DNA of 64,000 bases, taken from assembly GCA_036620675.1 (NCBI GenBank), contig JAZHEE010000019.1; one strand, 5' to 3'. This document shows positions 17,462 to 25,961 of the stretch, one piece after another; the stretch's first letter is position 1; each line of letters opens with the position of its first letter. The position numbers were made by a program, and so were the translations under genes. The notes beneath the pieces are model-generated. The model worked only from the letters and a program-made list of their open reading frames with translations, made no database searches and was not told the DNA's origin. This DNA is from Jejubacter sp036620675 (lineage in GTDB: Bacteria > Pseudomonadota > Gammaproteobacteria > Enterobacterales > Enterobacteriaceae).

Positions 17462-17619
17462 CTGACAAACACTAAATATAAAAAATGAGGTTATGATCAC
17501 AATATGACGCCGCAATGACGAAGCGCTAACCAAAAGCGGAATTTCTTCAGGCCTGCCGGAACGCTTTGCCTCAATCACTTATGCTACCTTCAGACAACGA
17601 TACCCCTACAGGAGCGCAC

Positions 17620-18081
17620 ATGCCGCAAGCGCGCAACATCTCCCTTGCCCTGATCTGGGGCGGGCTCTGTTTTATCTTACTGTATCGAACGTTGCCGGCC
17701 GAGCTGGTGCTGTCGGCGCAGGTTATGCATCAGTACGGCATCCCGGTATCGCAAATGGCGGTGGGATGGCTGGTTACGGCGCTGCCCGCGCTCATGCCGC
17801 TATTGTGCTTTATCGCGCTGGTGCGCCGGCGTCAGGCGGCACTGTGGCCCTGGCTGGTGCTACCGCCGGTAGCCTGGCTTCTTATCCAGTTTGCGCTGGC
17901 TGTCGGCGCTGGCACCGTGATGGTTCGCGCCGGCCTGACGCCGCCCTGGTCCGAAACCGTCAGCGATCTGGTATTTCGCCTGGCAATGCGGCTCTGGTCG
18001 GTTCATACCCTGACGGTGCTGTTAACCACGCTGGCATGCAGCTATGCCTGCTGGCGCGAATACCGTTCGACCCGGGACTGA
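17620..18081 (+). CDS. Small inner-membrane protein of unknown function
   Basis: 153 aa from the ATG at 17620, which has AGGAGCGCAC before it; an in-frame extension to 17566 lacks such a site. Four hydrophobic segments are visible: NISLALIWGGLCFILLY, VGWLVTALPALMPLLCFIAL, WPWLVLPPVAWLLIQFALAV and LWSVHTLTVLLTTLACSYA. A basic RRRQ loop sits between segments 2 and 3. I recognise no family or motif. It precedes the second propeller gene by 85 bp on the same strand, so it may share its transcript. Confidence 0.7.
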   Translation: MPQARNISLALIWGGLCFILLYRTLPAELVLSAQVMHQYGIPVSQMAVGWLVTALPALMPLLCFIALVRRRQAALWPWLVLPPVAWLLIQFALAVGAGTVMVRAGLTPPWSETVSDLVFRLAMRLWSVHTLTVLLTTLACSYACWREYRSTRD

Positions 18082-18166
18082 AAAAACATACTCTTTGCGG
18101 GGTGGCACCCGCGCCTCGCTCTCCCTATCCTAATAGAAGGCGCAAAAATCAGGGGAGGATGGCAGT

Positions 18167-19228
18167 ATGTACAACCATAAGGCGATAACGCTGGCGACCG
18201 CGCTCATCGCCACCGGCGCGTTTGCCGCCATGCCGCCGGATATCAAGCAGGCTCGGGTCATTCAACAGGTGAGTAATATCGAAGATCTGGTGCAACTTAA
18301 CGGCGACTGGATTATCGGCAGTAGCCTGTCCGACGGCGAGAAACCCGGCGGCCTCTGGCTGTTCAGCATTTCCAACGGCAAGCCGCAGCGTATCGATCCG
18401 GATCGTATCGCCGTGAAGCCCGATCCCCGCGTATTTCCCCACTGCCCCGGCGCCCCTGACTTCACCACCCTTTCTCCGGAACGCATGGATTATTACCGTG
18501 AAGACAAGCGACTGTATGTCGTTAATCACGGCGAGCGCGAATCAGTGGAAGCCTTTTCAGTCTCTGCCGATAAAAAAGGTCGCCCGACGCTGAGCTGGCA
18601 GGGCTGCATTATCGGGCCGGAGAATGCCCGTTTTAGCTCGGTTGTCGGTCTGAGCAACAACCGCATGATTATCAGTAGCCCCTGGAACGACGACGATCCC
18701 TGGCGTATCCGCAAGCTGGAAGCTGGTCAGCCTTCCGGCGCGCTCTATACCTGGAGTCCACAGAAAGGGCTGAATAAGATGTCCGGTAGCGAACAGCTTT
18801 CCGGCCCCAGTGGTATCGTCACATCACCGGATGAAAAAAATGTCTGGGTCGCCGCCTGGGCGGGTCAGTACATCGCCCGGATTACCAACGGCGGCAGCCA
18901 GCCGCAGATCCTGAAGATCCCGCTCGATTTTCATCCCGACAACCTGAGCTGGTCGCCGGACGGCAAACAACTCTATGCGGGCGGCCAATCCGCTTCCGGC
19001 AATACCCTGATGGATTGCGTGGTGGGCCGTAAGGAAAGCTGTAACGACATCAGCCAGGAGGCGGCCCAGGTCGATCCTCAGACTCTGAAGCCGACCACCC
19101 TGATTCCCGCCACTCATTTTAACGGCATACGAGCCAGCACCGGTATTATCCAGACCGGCAATCACTACTGGCTGAGCGGTTTTCGCAATAACGGCGTCGC
19201 TATCGCTCCCGCACAGGCGCGCCGGTAG
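18167..19228 (+). CDS. Secreted paraoxonase/arylesterase-like beta-propeller (copy 2)
   Basis: 353-aa paralogue of the product of 11729-12790, with signal peptide MYNHKAITLATALIATGAFA. The same landmarks recur in order: NIEDLVQ, LYVVNHGERESVEAF, LSWQGC, VGLSNNRMIISS, GPSGIVTSPDEKNVWVAAW, HPDNLSWSPDG and STGIIQTGNHYWLSGF. The segment that is STHGLDYY in copy 1 is SPERMDYY here, so the first His of the putative PON dyad is lost while the VNH His is kept. Catalysis may differ or be absent. Cysteine positions are partly shared. It ends 2 bp before the stop of the convergent MocR gene. Confidence 0.72.
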   Translation: MYNHKAITLATALIATGAFAAMPPDIKQARVIQQVSNIEDLVQLNGDWIIGSSLSDGEKPGGLWLFSISNGKPQRIDPDRIAVKPDPRVFPHCPGAPDFTTLSPERMDYYREDKRLYVVNHGERESVEAFSVSADKKGRPTLSWQGCIIGPENARFSSVVGLSNNRMIISSPWNDDDPWRIRKLEAGQPSGALYTWSPQKGLNKMSGSEQLSGPSGIVTSPDEKNVWVAAWAGQYIARITNGGSQPQILKIPLDFHPDNLSWSPDGKQLYAGGQSASGNTLMDCVVGRKESCNDISQEAAQVDPQTLKPTTLIPATHFNGIRASTGIIQTGNHYWLSGFRNNGVAIAPAQARR

Positions 19229-19230
19229 GG

Positions 19231-20658
19231 CTACGCACCGGACTGCGCCTCCAGGTGGCGAGCGATCGCGCCACCAATCAAACGCAGGGCGCGATCAGTC
19301 TGCTCATTAAAGGCGCTGGCGTAGTTTAAACGCAGGCAGTTACGGTACTTGCCGGAGGCCGAAAAGATGGCTCCTGGCGCGATTTGCACCTTTTGCTCAC
19401 GCAGTTCGCGACTGATACTGACGGTATCCAGGCCTTCCGGCAACTCCAGCCACATCAGAAAACCGCCCTGCGGGCGACTGACGCATACCCCACAGGGAAA
19501 ATCGCTACGGATACGACAGCGAAAATCCTCATAGTTGCGCTGATAGTGCTGACGCAGGCGCCGCAGGTGACGATGGTAATGGCCGTTGCGGATAAACGCC
19601 GCTATCGCCAGTTGAGTAACCACCGCCGTGCTGCCGGTACCGATGTATTTCATATGCAGAACCCGCTCCCGCCAGCGGCCAGGGACTATCCACCCAACCC
19701 GCAGGCCTGGCGCCAGGGTCTTGGAAAATGAGCTGCACAGCACCACACGCCCTTCGTGGTCCAGCGACTTGATGGTTTCCGGACGCGGATAGCTGAAGGC
19801 CAGCTCTCCGTATACATCGTCCTCGATAATCGCAATATCAAAGCGTCGCGCCAGACTCAGCAGCGCCTGCTTGCGTTCCGGCGGCATAATAAAGCCCTGG
19901 GGATTATTGCAACTGGCCACCAGAATCACCGCTTTAACGGGCCACTGCTCCAGCGCCATCTCCAGCGCTTCCAGACTGATGCCGGACTGCGAATCCGTAG
20001 GGATCTCCAGCACCTTAACGCCATACCCGCGCAGAATCTGCATGGTGCCATGAAACGATGGCGACTCCACCGCCACCACATCGCCAGGCTGACAGATAGC
20101 GCGTATCGCTACGGATATCGCCTCCTGGCAACCATTGGTAATGACGATGTCATCCATGGTGACCGCGCTGCCGCCATCAAGCATCAGTCGGGCCACCTGC
20201 TGGCGCAGCGCCTGAGTTCCGGCCATATCGTCATAGCCAGACAGGCAAGCCTCTTCATGTTGAATAATACGCTGCATTTCACGCCACAGCGGACGGATAG
20301 TGGGCTGAGTCAGATCCGGTGTGCCGCCCCCCAGAGCAACCATCTGTGGGGAATGACGGGCGTCGAGCAACTCACGAATTGCATCCCAGTGAGTGACCTC
20401 TACCGGGCGCTGTGCTGGCCGGGTCAGACGGGGCAACGGCGGCTGGGCGCGCCGCGGTGCAACAAAGTAGCCGGAACGCGGTCGGGGCTGGATAAGACCG
20501 CGATCTTCCAGCTGATTGTATGCCTGCTGGACAGTGCTGATACTCACGCCGTGTTCACTGCTAAGGCTACGCACCGACGGCAGTCGCTCTCCGCTCTGAT
20601 AGAGCCCCTGCTCAATACGTTCAGCCAACAGCCGGGCCAGGTGTTCATAACGCGTCAT
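19231..20658 (-). CDS. yjiR: MocR-type regulator with aminotransferase domain (YjiR-like)
   Basis: 475 aa. A GntR-type winged helix fills residues 1-70 (GERLPSVRSLSSEHGVSIST, then VQQAYNQLEDRGLI), followed by a fold-type I aminotransferase-like domain. The PLP lysine lies in SSFSKTLAPGLRVGW; CNNPQGF and EDDVYGEL complete the cofactor site. MocR proteins use PLP as effector rather than performing turnover. E. coli yjiR is likewise divergent from yjiS, and the gene beyond the gap here is a yjiS homologue, which supports the name. A direct repeat in the gap is its candidate binding site. Confidence 0.85.
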   Translation of the reverse strand: MTRYEHLARLLAERIEQGLYQSGERLPSVRSLSSEHGVSISTVQQAYNQLEDRGLIQPRPRSGYFVAPRRAQPPLPRLTRPAQRPVEVTHWDAIRELLDARHSPQMVALGGGTPDLTQPTIRPLWREMQRIIQHEEACLSGYDDMAGTQALRQQVARLMLDGGSAVTMDDIVITNGCQEAISVAIRAICQPGDVVAVESPSFHGTMQILRGYGVKVLEIPTDSQSGISLEALEMALEQWPVKAVILVASCNNPQGFIMPPERKQALLSLARRFDIAIIEDDVYGELAFSYPRPETIKSLDHEGRVVLCSSFSKTLAPGLRVGWIVPGRWRERVLHMKYIGTGSTAVVTQLAIAAFIRNGHYHRHLRRLRQHYQRNYEDFRCRIRSDFPCGVCVSRPQGGFLMWLELPEGLDTVSISRELREQKVQIAPGAIFSASGKYRNCLRLNYASAFNEQTDRALRLIGGAIARHLEAQSGA

Positions 20659-20695
20659 ACTGTATCCCCTGATAAATCCCCAATGCGCCCACGAT

Positions 20696-20727
20696 CGGTA
20701 CAGACTGTCCGTTTAAAAACGGTACAG
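20696..20727. promoter_or_regulatory. Direct repeat in the yjiR/yjiS gap
   Basis: CGGTACAG occurs at 20696-20703 and again at 20720-20727, a 24-bp period. The first copy is part of an imperfect dyad (GGTACAGACTGTCC). MocR regulators commonly bind two direct repeats about two helical turns apart near their own promoter, which fits this spacing. Confidence 0.5.
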
Positions 20728-20833
20728 TTCACATTTTTACCGCCTCTGTATGTTAAATAAAAGTAATTTCTGAATCTGTATGGTTCTCCCCGCAGCGCGC
20801 ACACTGATGGCGGGTACTAAAGAGGAGGCGCGT

Positions 20834-21007
20834 ATGGAATTCCATGAAAACAGGCACACCAATCCCTTTATCGGCTTTGTTCTGGTCGCGCGCTGGCTGA
20901 AGCGCTGGTGGGAACGTCATCGCACGCGTCAGATACTGGGCGCCATGAGCGATGAACGGTTACGCGATCTGGGGCTGGATCGCGAGGATGTGCGCCGCTG
21001 GCGTTAG
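20834..21007 (+). CDS. yjiS: DUF1127 small protein YjiS
   Basis: 57-aa basic protein. The C-terminal DUF1127 motif MSDERLRDLGLDREDVRRW follows a Trp/Arg-rich helix (ARWLKRWWERHRTRQIL). The N-terminus MEFHENR equals that of E. coli YjiS as I remember it. The ATG at 20834 has AGAGGAGGCG in front. DUF1127 proteins are small, often stress-induced and may bind RNA; the role of this one is unknown. It is divergent from yjiR. Confidence 0.88.
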   Translation: MEFHENRHTNPFIGFVLVARWLKRWWERHRTRQILGAMSDERLRDLGLDREDVRRWR

Positions 21008-21063
21008 CAGATGGCAGCATGCTGTGCCAGGCTTACAGGCAGACTATCAGGCAGGAGTGAGCA

Positions 21064-21441
21064 ATGAAAACGCGAATACTGATTGCCGCGCCCGTCGCGC
21101 TGTTCTGGTCCATGGCGGCGCCAGGCATGCCAACCCCCCATCAACTTAGCGATAACGCGCCGCAGTCGGCGGCGCAGCAGGATGCCCACCGCACCACTAT
21201 CGCCCGGGCAAAGCAGATGGAGGATGGCGCCTCCGTGAAGATTCAGGGCGTACTGGAACAGAAGCTGGGAGAGGATCTTTACCAACTGCGCGACGACAGC
21301 GGAACCCTGAATGCCGTGATTCCCGGTACCGTGCTGGGCTCCGCGCCAGTCGCTGCCACAAAGCCGGTGGTGGTCACCGGCTCACTGGATAAAAAGCAGA
21401 ACCCCTTCCGGCTACGGGTGAGCTTGCTGGAAAAGCCATAA
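21064..21441 (+). CDS. Periplasmic BOF-domain (YgiW/YdeI-like) stress protein
   Basis: 125 aa with an N-terminal signal peptide (MKTRILIAAPVALFWSMAAP). Residues about 45-125 fit the bacterial OB-fold (BOF) pattern: SVKIQGVLEQKLGEDLYQLRDDSG, then VVTGSLDKKQNPFRLRVSLLEK. The family includes YgiW and YdeI, linked to peroxide, metal and peptide stress. It lies 56 bp after yjiS on the same strand and is probably cotranscribed. The exact ligand is unknown. Confidence 0.78.
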   Translation: MKTRILIAAPVALFWSMAAPGMPTPHQLSDNAPQSAAQQDAHRTTIARAKQMEDGASVKIQGVLEQKLGEDLYQLRDDSGTLNAVIPGTVLGSAPVAATKPVVVTGSLDKKQNPFRLRVSLLEKP

Positions 21442-21464
21442 CGATGGAGCCTCCGGCTCCCGGT

Positions 21465-22226
21465 TTACAGATGCATCCCACCCGAAACCTCAATGCGCTG
21501 GCCGTTCATCCAGGCCAGATCGTCGCTCAGTAACGCCGCGATAGCGTCACCGATATCGTCCGGCATTCCCGGGCGTCCCAGCGCCGTAATCGCGGAGATA
21601 GCCTGGTTAACCTGAGGATTATCACGCACCGCACCGCCGCCGAAATCGGTGGCGATAGCGCCTGGCGCAATAATGTTAACGGAAATACCGCGGTTGCCCA
21701 GTTCCTGAGCCTGATAACGGGTCAGCACCTCCATCGCTCCTTTCATGGCGGCATAGGTTGCCTTACCGTCATGTACAAAGCGGGTCAGCCCACTGGAAAC
21801 GTTAAGAATGCGCCCGCCATCTTTAATGAGCGGTAATAGCTGCTGAGTCAGGAAAAACGGCCCCTTAAAGTGTACGTTAAGCATCCGTTCAAACAGCGCC
21901 TCACTCACCTCCGCGTAAGGTGAATCCTCGCCAAAGCCCGCATTATTCACCAGATAGTCGAAGCTTTCGCACCCCCAACGCTCGCGCAACTGTTTCCCGA
22001 CCTCGGCGCCAAACGCGGCAAATGCGCCGCAGTCCGCCACGTCCAGCGGAATCGCCACCGCCTGTCGGCCCATAGCGGTCACAATACTGATGACCTCCTC
22101 CGCCTCCTGGCGCTGGCTGCGATACGTGAAGATGGCATCCACGCCGCGCTGTGCCAGTTTTATCACGGCATTTCGCCCTAAACCGCGGCTTGCGCCGGTC
22201 ACTAATGCGATAGTCTGCGTCATCAT
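21465..22226 (-). CDS. Short-chain dehydrogenase/reductase, divergent to yhjC
   Basis: 253-aa classical SDR: TGASRGLG cofactor loop (10-17), NNAG (94-97), catalytic Ser145, Tyr158 and Lys162 (TYAAMK), and the C-terminal DDLAWMNGQRIEVSGG. TYRSQR after beta-2 suggests NADP(H). Two adjacent ATG codons at 22226 and 22223 follow GGGG. Its divergent partner is the YhjC-type LysR regulator, repeating the LysR/SDR arrangement seen at 9.8-11.7 kb. Substrate unknown. Confidence 0.9.
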   Translation of the reverse strand: MMTQTIALVTGASRGLGRNAVIKLAQRGVDAIFTYRSQRQEAEEVISIVTAMGRQAVAIPLDVADCGAFAAFGAEVGKQLRERWGCESFDYLVNNAGFGEDSPYAEVSEALFERMLNVHFKGPFFLTQQLLPLIKDGGRILNVSSGLTRFVHDGKATYAAMKGAMEVLTRYQAQELGNRGISVNIIAPGAIATDFGGGAVRDNPQVNQAISAITALGRPGMPDDIGDAIAALLSDDLAWMNGQRIEVSGGMHL

Positions 22227-22262
22227 TTACCCCATTGACTGTGATTAAGGTTGAGATCAAGC

Positions 22263-22279
22263 TTATTAGCTGCTAGTAA
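22263..22279. promoter_or_regulatory. Near-palindrome in the SDR/yhjC gap
   Basis: TTATTAGC-T-GCTAGTAA (22263-22279) has one mismatched pair in 8-bp arms. It lies in the 114-bp divergent gap and is a candidate site for the LysR regulator. Confidence 0.45.
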
Positions 22280-22340
22280 AACAATAAAGACGGCCAGTTA
22301 CGCTTCACTGTTTCACTGAAAACAACAATAAGCCTTTGGT

Positions 22341-23240
22341 ATGGACAAAATACACGCAATGCAGCTTTTTGTGAGGGTAGCGGAACTCGCCAGCTTTTCC
22401 CGCGCCGCTGAAAGCCTGAGCCTGCCCAGGGGCAGCGTTTCGCGCCAGATTCAGGCGCTGGAGGATGAACTGGGCGTCCGGCTGCTCCACCGCACCACCC
22501 GGCGGGTGCAGCTCACCCAGGACGGCATGGTCTACTATGAGCGAGCCAGGGATCTGCTGACAAACCTGGACGAACTGGATTCGCTGTTCCAGCGCGATCC
22601 GGCCAGCATCAGCGGCCGCCTGCGGGTCGATATGCCAGTGCCGGTAGCGGCTAATATGGTGATCCCCCGGTTGCCAGCCTTTCTACAGCAGTATCCAGGC
22701 GTTGAACTGGAGCTAAGCAGCAGCGATCGGCTGGTGGATGTGATTCAGGAAGGTTTTGATTGCGTGGTGCGCATCGGGGAGCTTAACGACTCCGGGCTGG
22801 TAGCCAAAACGCTGGGGCAACTCACCGTGCTGAACTGCGCCAGCCCCGACTATCTGACGCGTTTCGGCTGGCCGGAAAGCCCGGAAGATCTGGCGTCGCA
22901 TGCCCTGGTTCACTATGTGCCCACCATGGGTATGCGTCCCCAGGGGTTTGAGATCTGGCGCGACGGGCAGAGTCAGTGGATAAAAACCGGCGGCGTGGTC
23001 ACGGTTAACAGTACCGCAAGCTATCATTCCGCCTGCCTGGCCGGGTTAGGCATCATTCAGGCGCCGCGGGTCGGCGTACGCGAAGCGCTGCGCAGCGGAA
23101 AACTGGTCGAAATTCTGCCCCAGTATCGGGCCCGCCCGATGCCGGTTTCCCTGATCTGGCCGCATCGCCGCAACCTGTCACGGCGGGTGCATCTGTTTAT
23201 GGCCTGGCTTAGCGAGATAATGAAAGAGTATGTCGATTAG
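22341..23240 (+). CDS. yhjC: LysR-family regulator YhjC
   Basis: 299-aa LTTR. It begins MDKIHAMQLFVRVAELASFS and continues RAAESLSLPRGSVSRQIQALE, closely following E. coli YhjC, which sits at the same place directly upstream of yhjD. The effector domain carries GFDCVVRIGELNDSG and CLAGLGIIQAPRVGVREAL. The signal is unknown. The closeness to yhjD marks the return to the conserved backbone after the accessory block. It is related in subclass to the LysR at 9839-10747. Confidence 0.88.
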   Translation: MDKIHAMQLFVRVAELASFSRAAESLSLPRGSVSRQIQALEDELGVRLLHRTTRRVQLTQDGMVYYERARDLLTNLDELDSLFQRDPASISGRLRVDMPVPVAANMVIPRLPAFLQQYPGVELELSSSDRLVDVIQEGFDCVVRIGELNDSGLVAKTLGQLTVLNCASPDYLTRFGWPESPEDLASHALVHYVPTMGMRPQGFEIWRDGQSQWIKTGGVVTVNSTASYHSACLAGLGIIQAPRVGVREALRSGKLVEILPQYRARPMPVSLIWPHRRNLSRRVHLFMAWLSEIMKEYVD

Positions 23241-23300
23241 CGTCGCGACTATAATTTCCTTAACATCGCAGGCATAAAATAAAAAAGGACGACGGAGTCA

Positions 23301-24332
23301 ATGAGTACCGAGGATAATCACAAACGCCCGACCCGGGATCTGGATTACGATCCGGTGGTGAAACTGGATCAGGAATCGCAAAAAAATCAGAAGGCCGATG
23401 AGGAGAAGCCGGCGAACGCGCTGGAAAGCGTCACCCACACCGTTAAACGCATTGAGCGCACCCCGTTTATCGCCCATTTACTGCGTGCCGCCGAACGCTT
23501 TAACGATCGGCTTGGCAACCAGTTCGGCGCTGCGATCACCTATTTTTCGTTTTTATCGCTGATTCCCATTCTGATGGTCAGCTTCGCGGCGGGGGGCTAT
23601 ATTCTGGCCTCACACCCCACCCTGTTACAGGATATTTTCGCGAAAATCCTGGCGAACGTCAGCGATCCAACCCTGGCCATGACGCTAAAGAACACCATCA
23701 ACACTGCGGTTCAGCAGCGTACCACGGTTGGCCTGGTCGGTCTGCTGGTGGCGCTCTACTCCGGCATTAACTGGATGGGCAACCTGCGGGAAGCGGTACG
23801 CGCCCAGTCCCGGGAAGTCTGGGAGCGAGCGCCCCAGGACAAAGAGAAGTTCTGGGTCAAATACCTGCGTGACTTTGTGGCGCTGATCGGCCTGCTGGTG
23901 GCGCTGGTGATCACCCTGTCCATCACCTCGATAGCAGGCTCGGCGCAGGCGCTCATTATCAGTCTGCTGCACCTGGACGAGCTAACCTGGCTGAAACCGG
24001 CCTGGCGGTTGATCGGTCTGGCGATTTCAATTTTCGCCAACTATCTGCTGTTCTTCTGGATTTTCTGGCGCCTGCCGCGCCACCGTCCGCGCAAGAAAGC
24101 GCTGGTTCGCGGCACGCTGATCGCCGCCGTGGGCTTCGAGGTAATTAAAATAGTGATGACCTGGACCCTACCGGCGCTGGTGAAATCCCCCTCTGGCGCC
24201 GCCTTCGGCTCGGTGCTGGGGCTGATGGCGTTCTTCTATTTCTTCGCGCGCCTGACGCTATTCTGCGCCGCCTGGATCGCCACCGCCCAGTTTAAGGATG
24301 ACAAACCGATGCCGGGCAAACGCCCCAGCTAG
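23301..24332 (+). CDS. yhjD: Inner-membrane protein YhjD (YihY/BrkB family)
   Basis: 343-aa multi-spanning inner-membrane protein. In E. coli, point changes in YhjD bypass the need for Kdo on lipid A, so it is thought to act in lipid or LPS-precursor transport. A charged N-terminal tail (about 60 residues) precedes about six hydrophobic segments, including GAAITYFSFLSLIPILMVSF and GLVGLLVALYSGINWMGNLR, the family hallmark, and ends with AFFYFFARLTLFCAAWIATA. It lies 60 bp after yhjC, possibly on the same transcript. After it, a hairpin TTCGCGCCG/CGGCGCGAA (24341-24365) stands without a T run in the 263-bp gap. Confidence 0.93.
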   Translation: MSTEDNHKRPTRDLDYDPVVKLDQESQKNQKADEEKPANALESVTHTVKRIERTPFIAHLLRAAERFNDRLGNQFGAAITYFSFLSLIPILMVSFAAGGYILASHPTLLQDIFAKILANVSDPTLAMTLKNTINTAVQQRTTVGLVGLLVALYSGINWMGNLREAVRAQSREVWERAPQDKEKFWVKYLRDFVALIGLLVALVITLSITSIAGSAQALIISLLHLDELTWLKPAWRLIGLAISIFANYLLFFWIFWRLPRHRPRKKALVRGTLIAAVGFEVIKIVMTWTLPALVKSPSGAAFGSVLGLMAFFYFFARLTLFCAAWIATAQFKDDKPMPGKRPS

Positions 24333-24595
24333 CCCCGCTTTTCGCGCCGTCCCGTGCGGCGCGAACCGCCATCCAGAGCAACTCTCCATTCGTTAACTTT
24401 TTTTTAACCAAAAACCAGTTTTATCCACTACACATTCCGCCAACATTCAGAACAACCAATAAGTTACTCACCCGGAGTAAAAATTATCCACTTTTTGGCT
24501 TTTTTTCATCCTCATGCCGCCCCGGTGGCGCGTTGAAATGTCACTTTTGCTGTGCCTAATATGGCCGTTCACTGGTCTAAAAATCATAAAAACTT

Positions 24596-25918
24596 ATGCA
24601 AGCATCAATCGCCACAGCTATCGATACCGAACAACAGACGCCCGTTAACTCGCGCGGCAAGGTGGTAGTCGCGTCACTTATCGGAACCGCCATCGAATTC
24701 TTCGACTTTTACATCTATGCCACCGCGGCGGTCATCGTCTTTCCCCATATTTTCTTTCCCCAGGGCGATGCCACCGCCGCCACGCTACAGTCGCTGGCCA
24801 CCTTCGCTATCGCCTTCGTCGCCCGGCCGGTTGGCTCGGCGCTATTCGGCCACTTCGGCGACCGGGTTGGACGTAAGGTAACGCTGGTTGCCTCGCTGCT
24901 GACCATGGGCATTTCCACCGTGGTGATTGGCCTGCTGCCGGGTTATGAAACCATCGGCATTATGGCGCCGCTGCTGCTGGCCCTGGCCCGCTTCGGCCAG
25001 GGGCTGGGGCTGGGCGGCGAATGGGGCGGTGCGGCGCTGCTCGCCACCGAAAACGCCCCGGCCCATAAACGCGCCCTGTACGGCTCTTTCCCCCAACTTG
25101 GCGCGCCGATCGGGTTCTTCTTCGCCAACGGAACCTTCCTGCTGCTCTCATGGCTTCTGAGTGACGAACAGTTTATGAGCTGGGGCTGGCGCATTCCGTT
25201 TATCTTCTCGGCGGTGCTGGTGCTGATCGGCCTGTATGTGCGGGTTTCACTCCATGAAACGCCGGTATTCGCCAAAGTCGCCAAAGCAGGCAAGCAGGTA
25301 AAGGTGCCACTAGGCACCCTGCTCAGCCGCCACTTAAAAGCTACCGTGCTCGGCACCTTTATCATGCTGGCCACCTATACGCTGTTCTATATCACTACGG
25401 TCTATTCCATGTCTTTCAGCACCACGCCGGCGCCGAACGGTCTGGGTATTCCGCGCAACAACGTGCTGTGGATGCTGATGATGGCGGTCATTGGTTTTGG
25501 CGTGATGGTGCCCATCGCCGGGCTACTGGCGGATCGCTATGGCCGCCGCCGCTGCATGATAGCGATTACCAGCCTGATCCTGCTGTTCGCGCTGTTCCTG
25601 TTCCAGCCGCTGCTGGGTTCCGGCAATCAGGGAGAAGTGATGCTGTTTCTGCTGGTGGGCCTGAGCCTGATGGGCCTGACTTTCGGCCCGATGGGCGCGC
25701 TGCTACCGGAACTGTTCCCGACCGAAGTCCGTTATACCGGCGCTTCCTTCTCGTATAACGTCGCCTCGATTCTGGGCGCCTCGGTGGCCCCGTGGATCGC
25801 CGCATGGCTGCAAACCAGCTACGGGCTGTTCTGGGTCGGCGTCTATCTGGCCGCGATGGCGACCATAACTCTGGTTGCTCTGCTGTGCGCCCGGGAAACC
25901 CGCCACGACGCGCTGTAA
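24596..25918 (+). CDS. yhjE: MFS transporter YhjE, MHS subfamily
   Basis: 440 aa, the E. coli YhjE length, with twelve predicted helices. Hallmarks: GTAIEFFDFYIYATAAVIVF (TM1), GHFGDRVGRKVTL and ADRYGRRRCM (loops 2-3 and 8-9), GLGLGGEWGGAALLATENAP, and the C-terminal LPELFPTEVRYTGASFSYN. Substrate not established. No good Shine-Dalgarno lies before the ATG, but the N-terminus aligns with E. coli. A perfect hairpin follows at 25928. Confidence 0.93.
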   Translation: MQASIATAIDTEQQTPVNSRGKVVVASLIGTAIEFFDFYIYATAAVIVFPHIFFPQGDATAATLQSLATFAIAFVARPVGSALFGHFGDRVGRKVTLVASLLTMGISTVVIGLLPGYETIGIMAPLLLALARFGQGLGLGGEWGGAALLATENAPAHKRALYGSFPQLGAPIGFFFANGTFLLLSWLLSDEQFMSWGWRIPFIFSAVLVLIGLYVRVSLHETPVFAKVAKAGKQVKVPLGTLLSRHLKATVLGTFIMLATYTLFYITTVYSMSFSTTPAPNGLGIPRNNVLWMLMMAVIGFGVMVPIAGLLADRYGRRRCMIAITSLILLFALFLFQPLLGSGNQGEVMLFLLVGLSLMGLTFGPMGALLPELFPTEVRYTGASFSYNVASILGASVAPWIAAWLQTSYGLFWVGVYLAAMATITLVALLCARETRHDAL

Positions 25919-25927
25919 CCTCCCTCG

Positions 25928-25951
25928 CCCTCTCCCCGAGTGGGGAGAGGG
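25928..25951. repeat. GC-rich hairpin between yhjE and yhjG
   Basis: CCCTCTCCCC (25928-25937) pairs with GGGGAGAGGG (25942-25951) in the convergent gap. The stem is the same type as the CCCTCTCCCG/CGGGAGAGGG hairpin inside the 122-bp tandem units at 49 and 63.7 kb, so it may be a solitary fragment of that repeat acting as a terminator. Confidence 0.6.
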
Positions 25952-25961
25952 GAACAGATGG

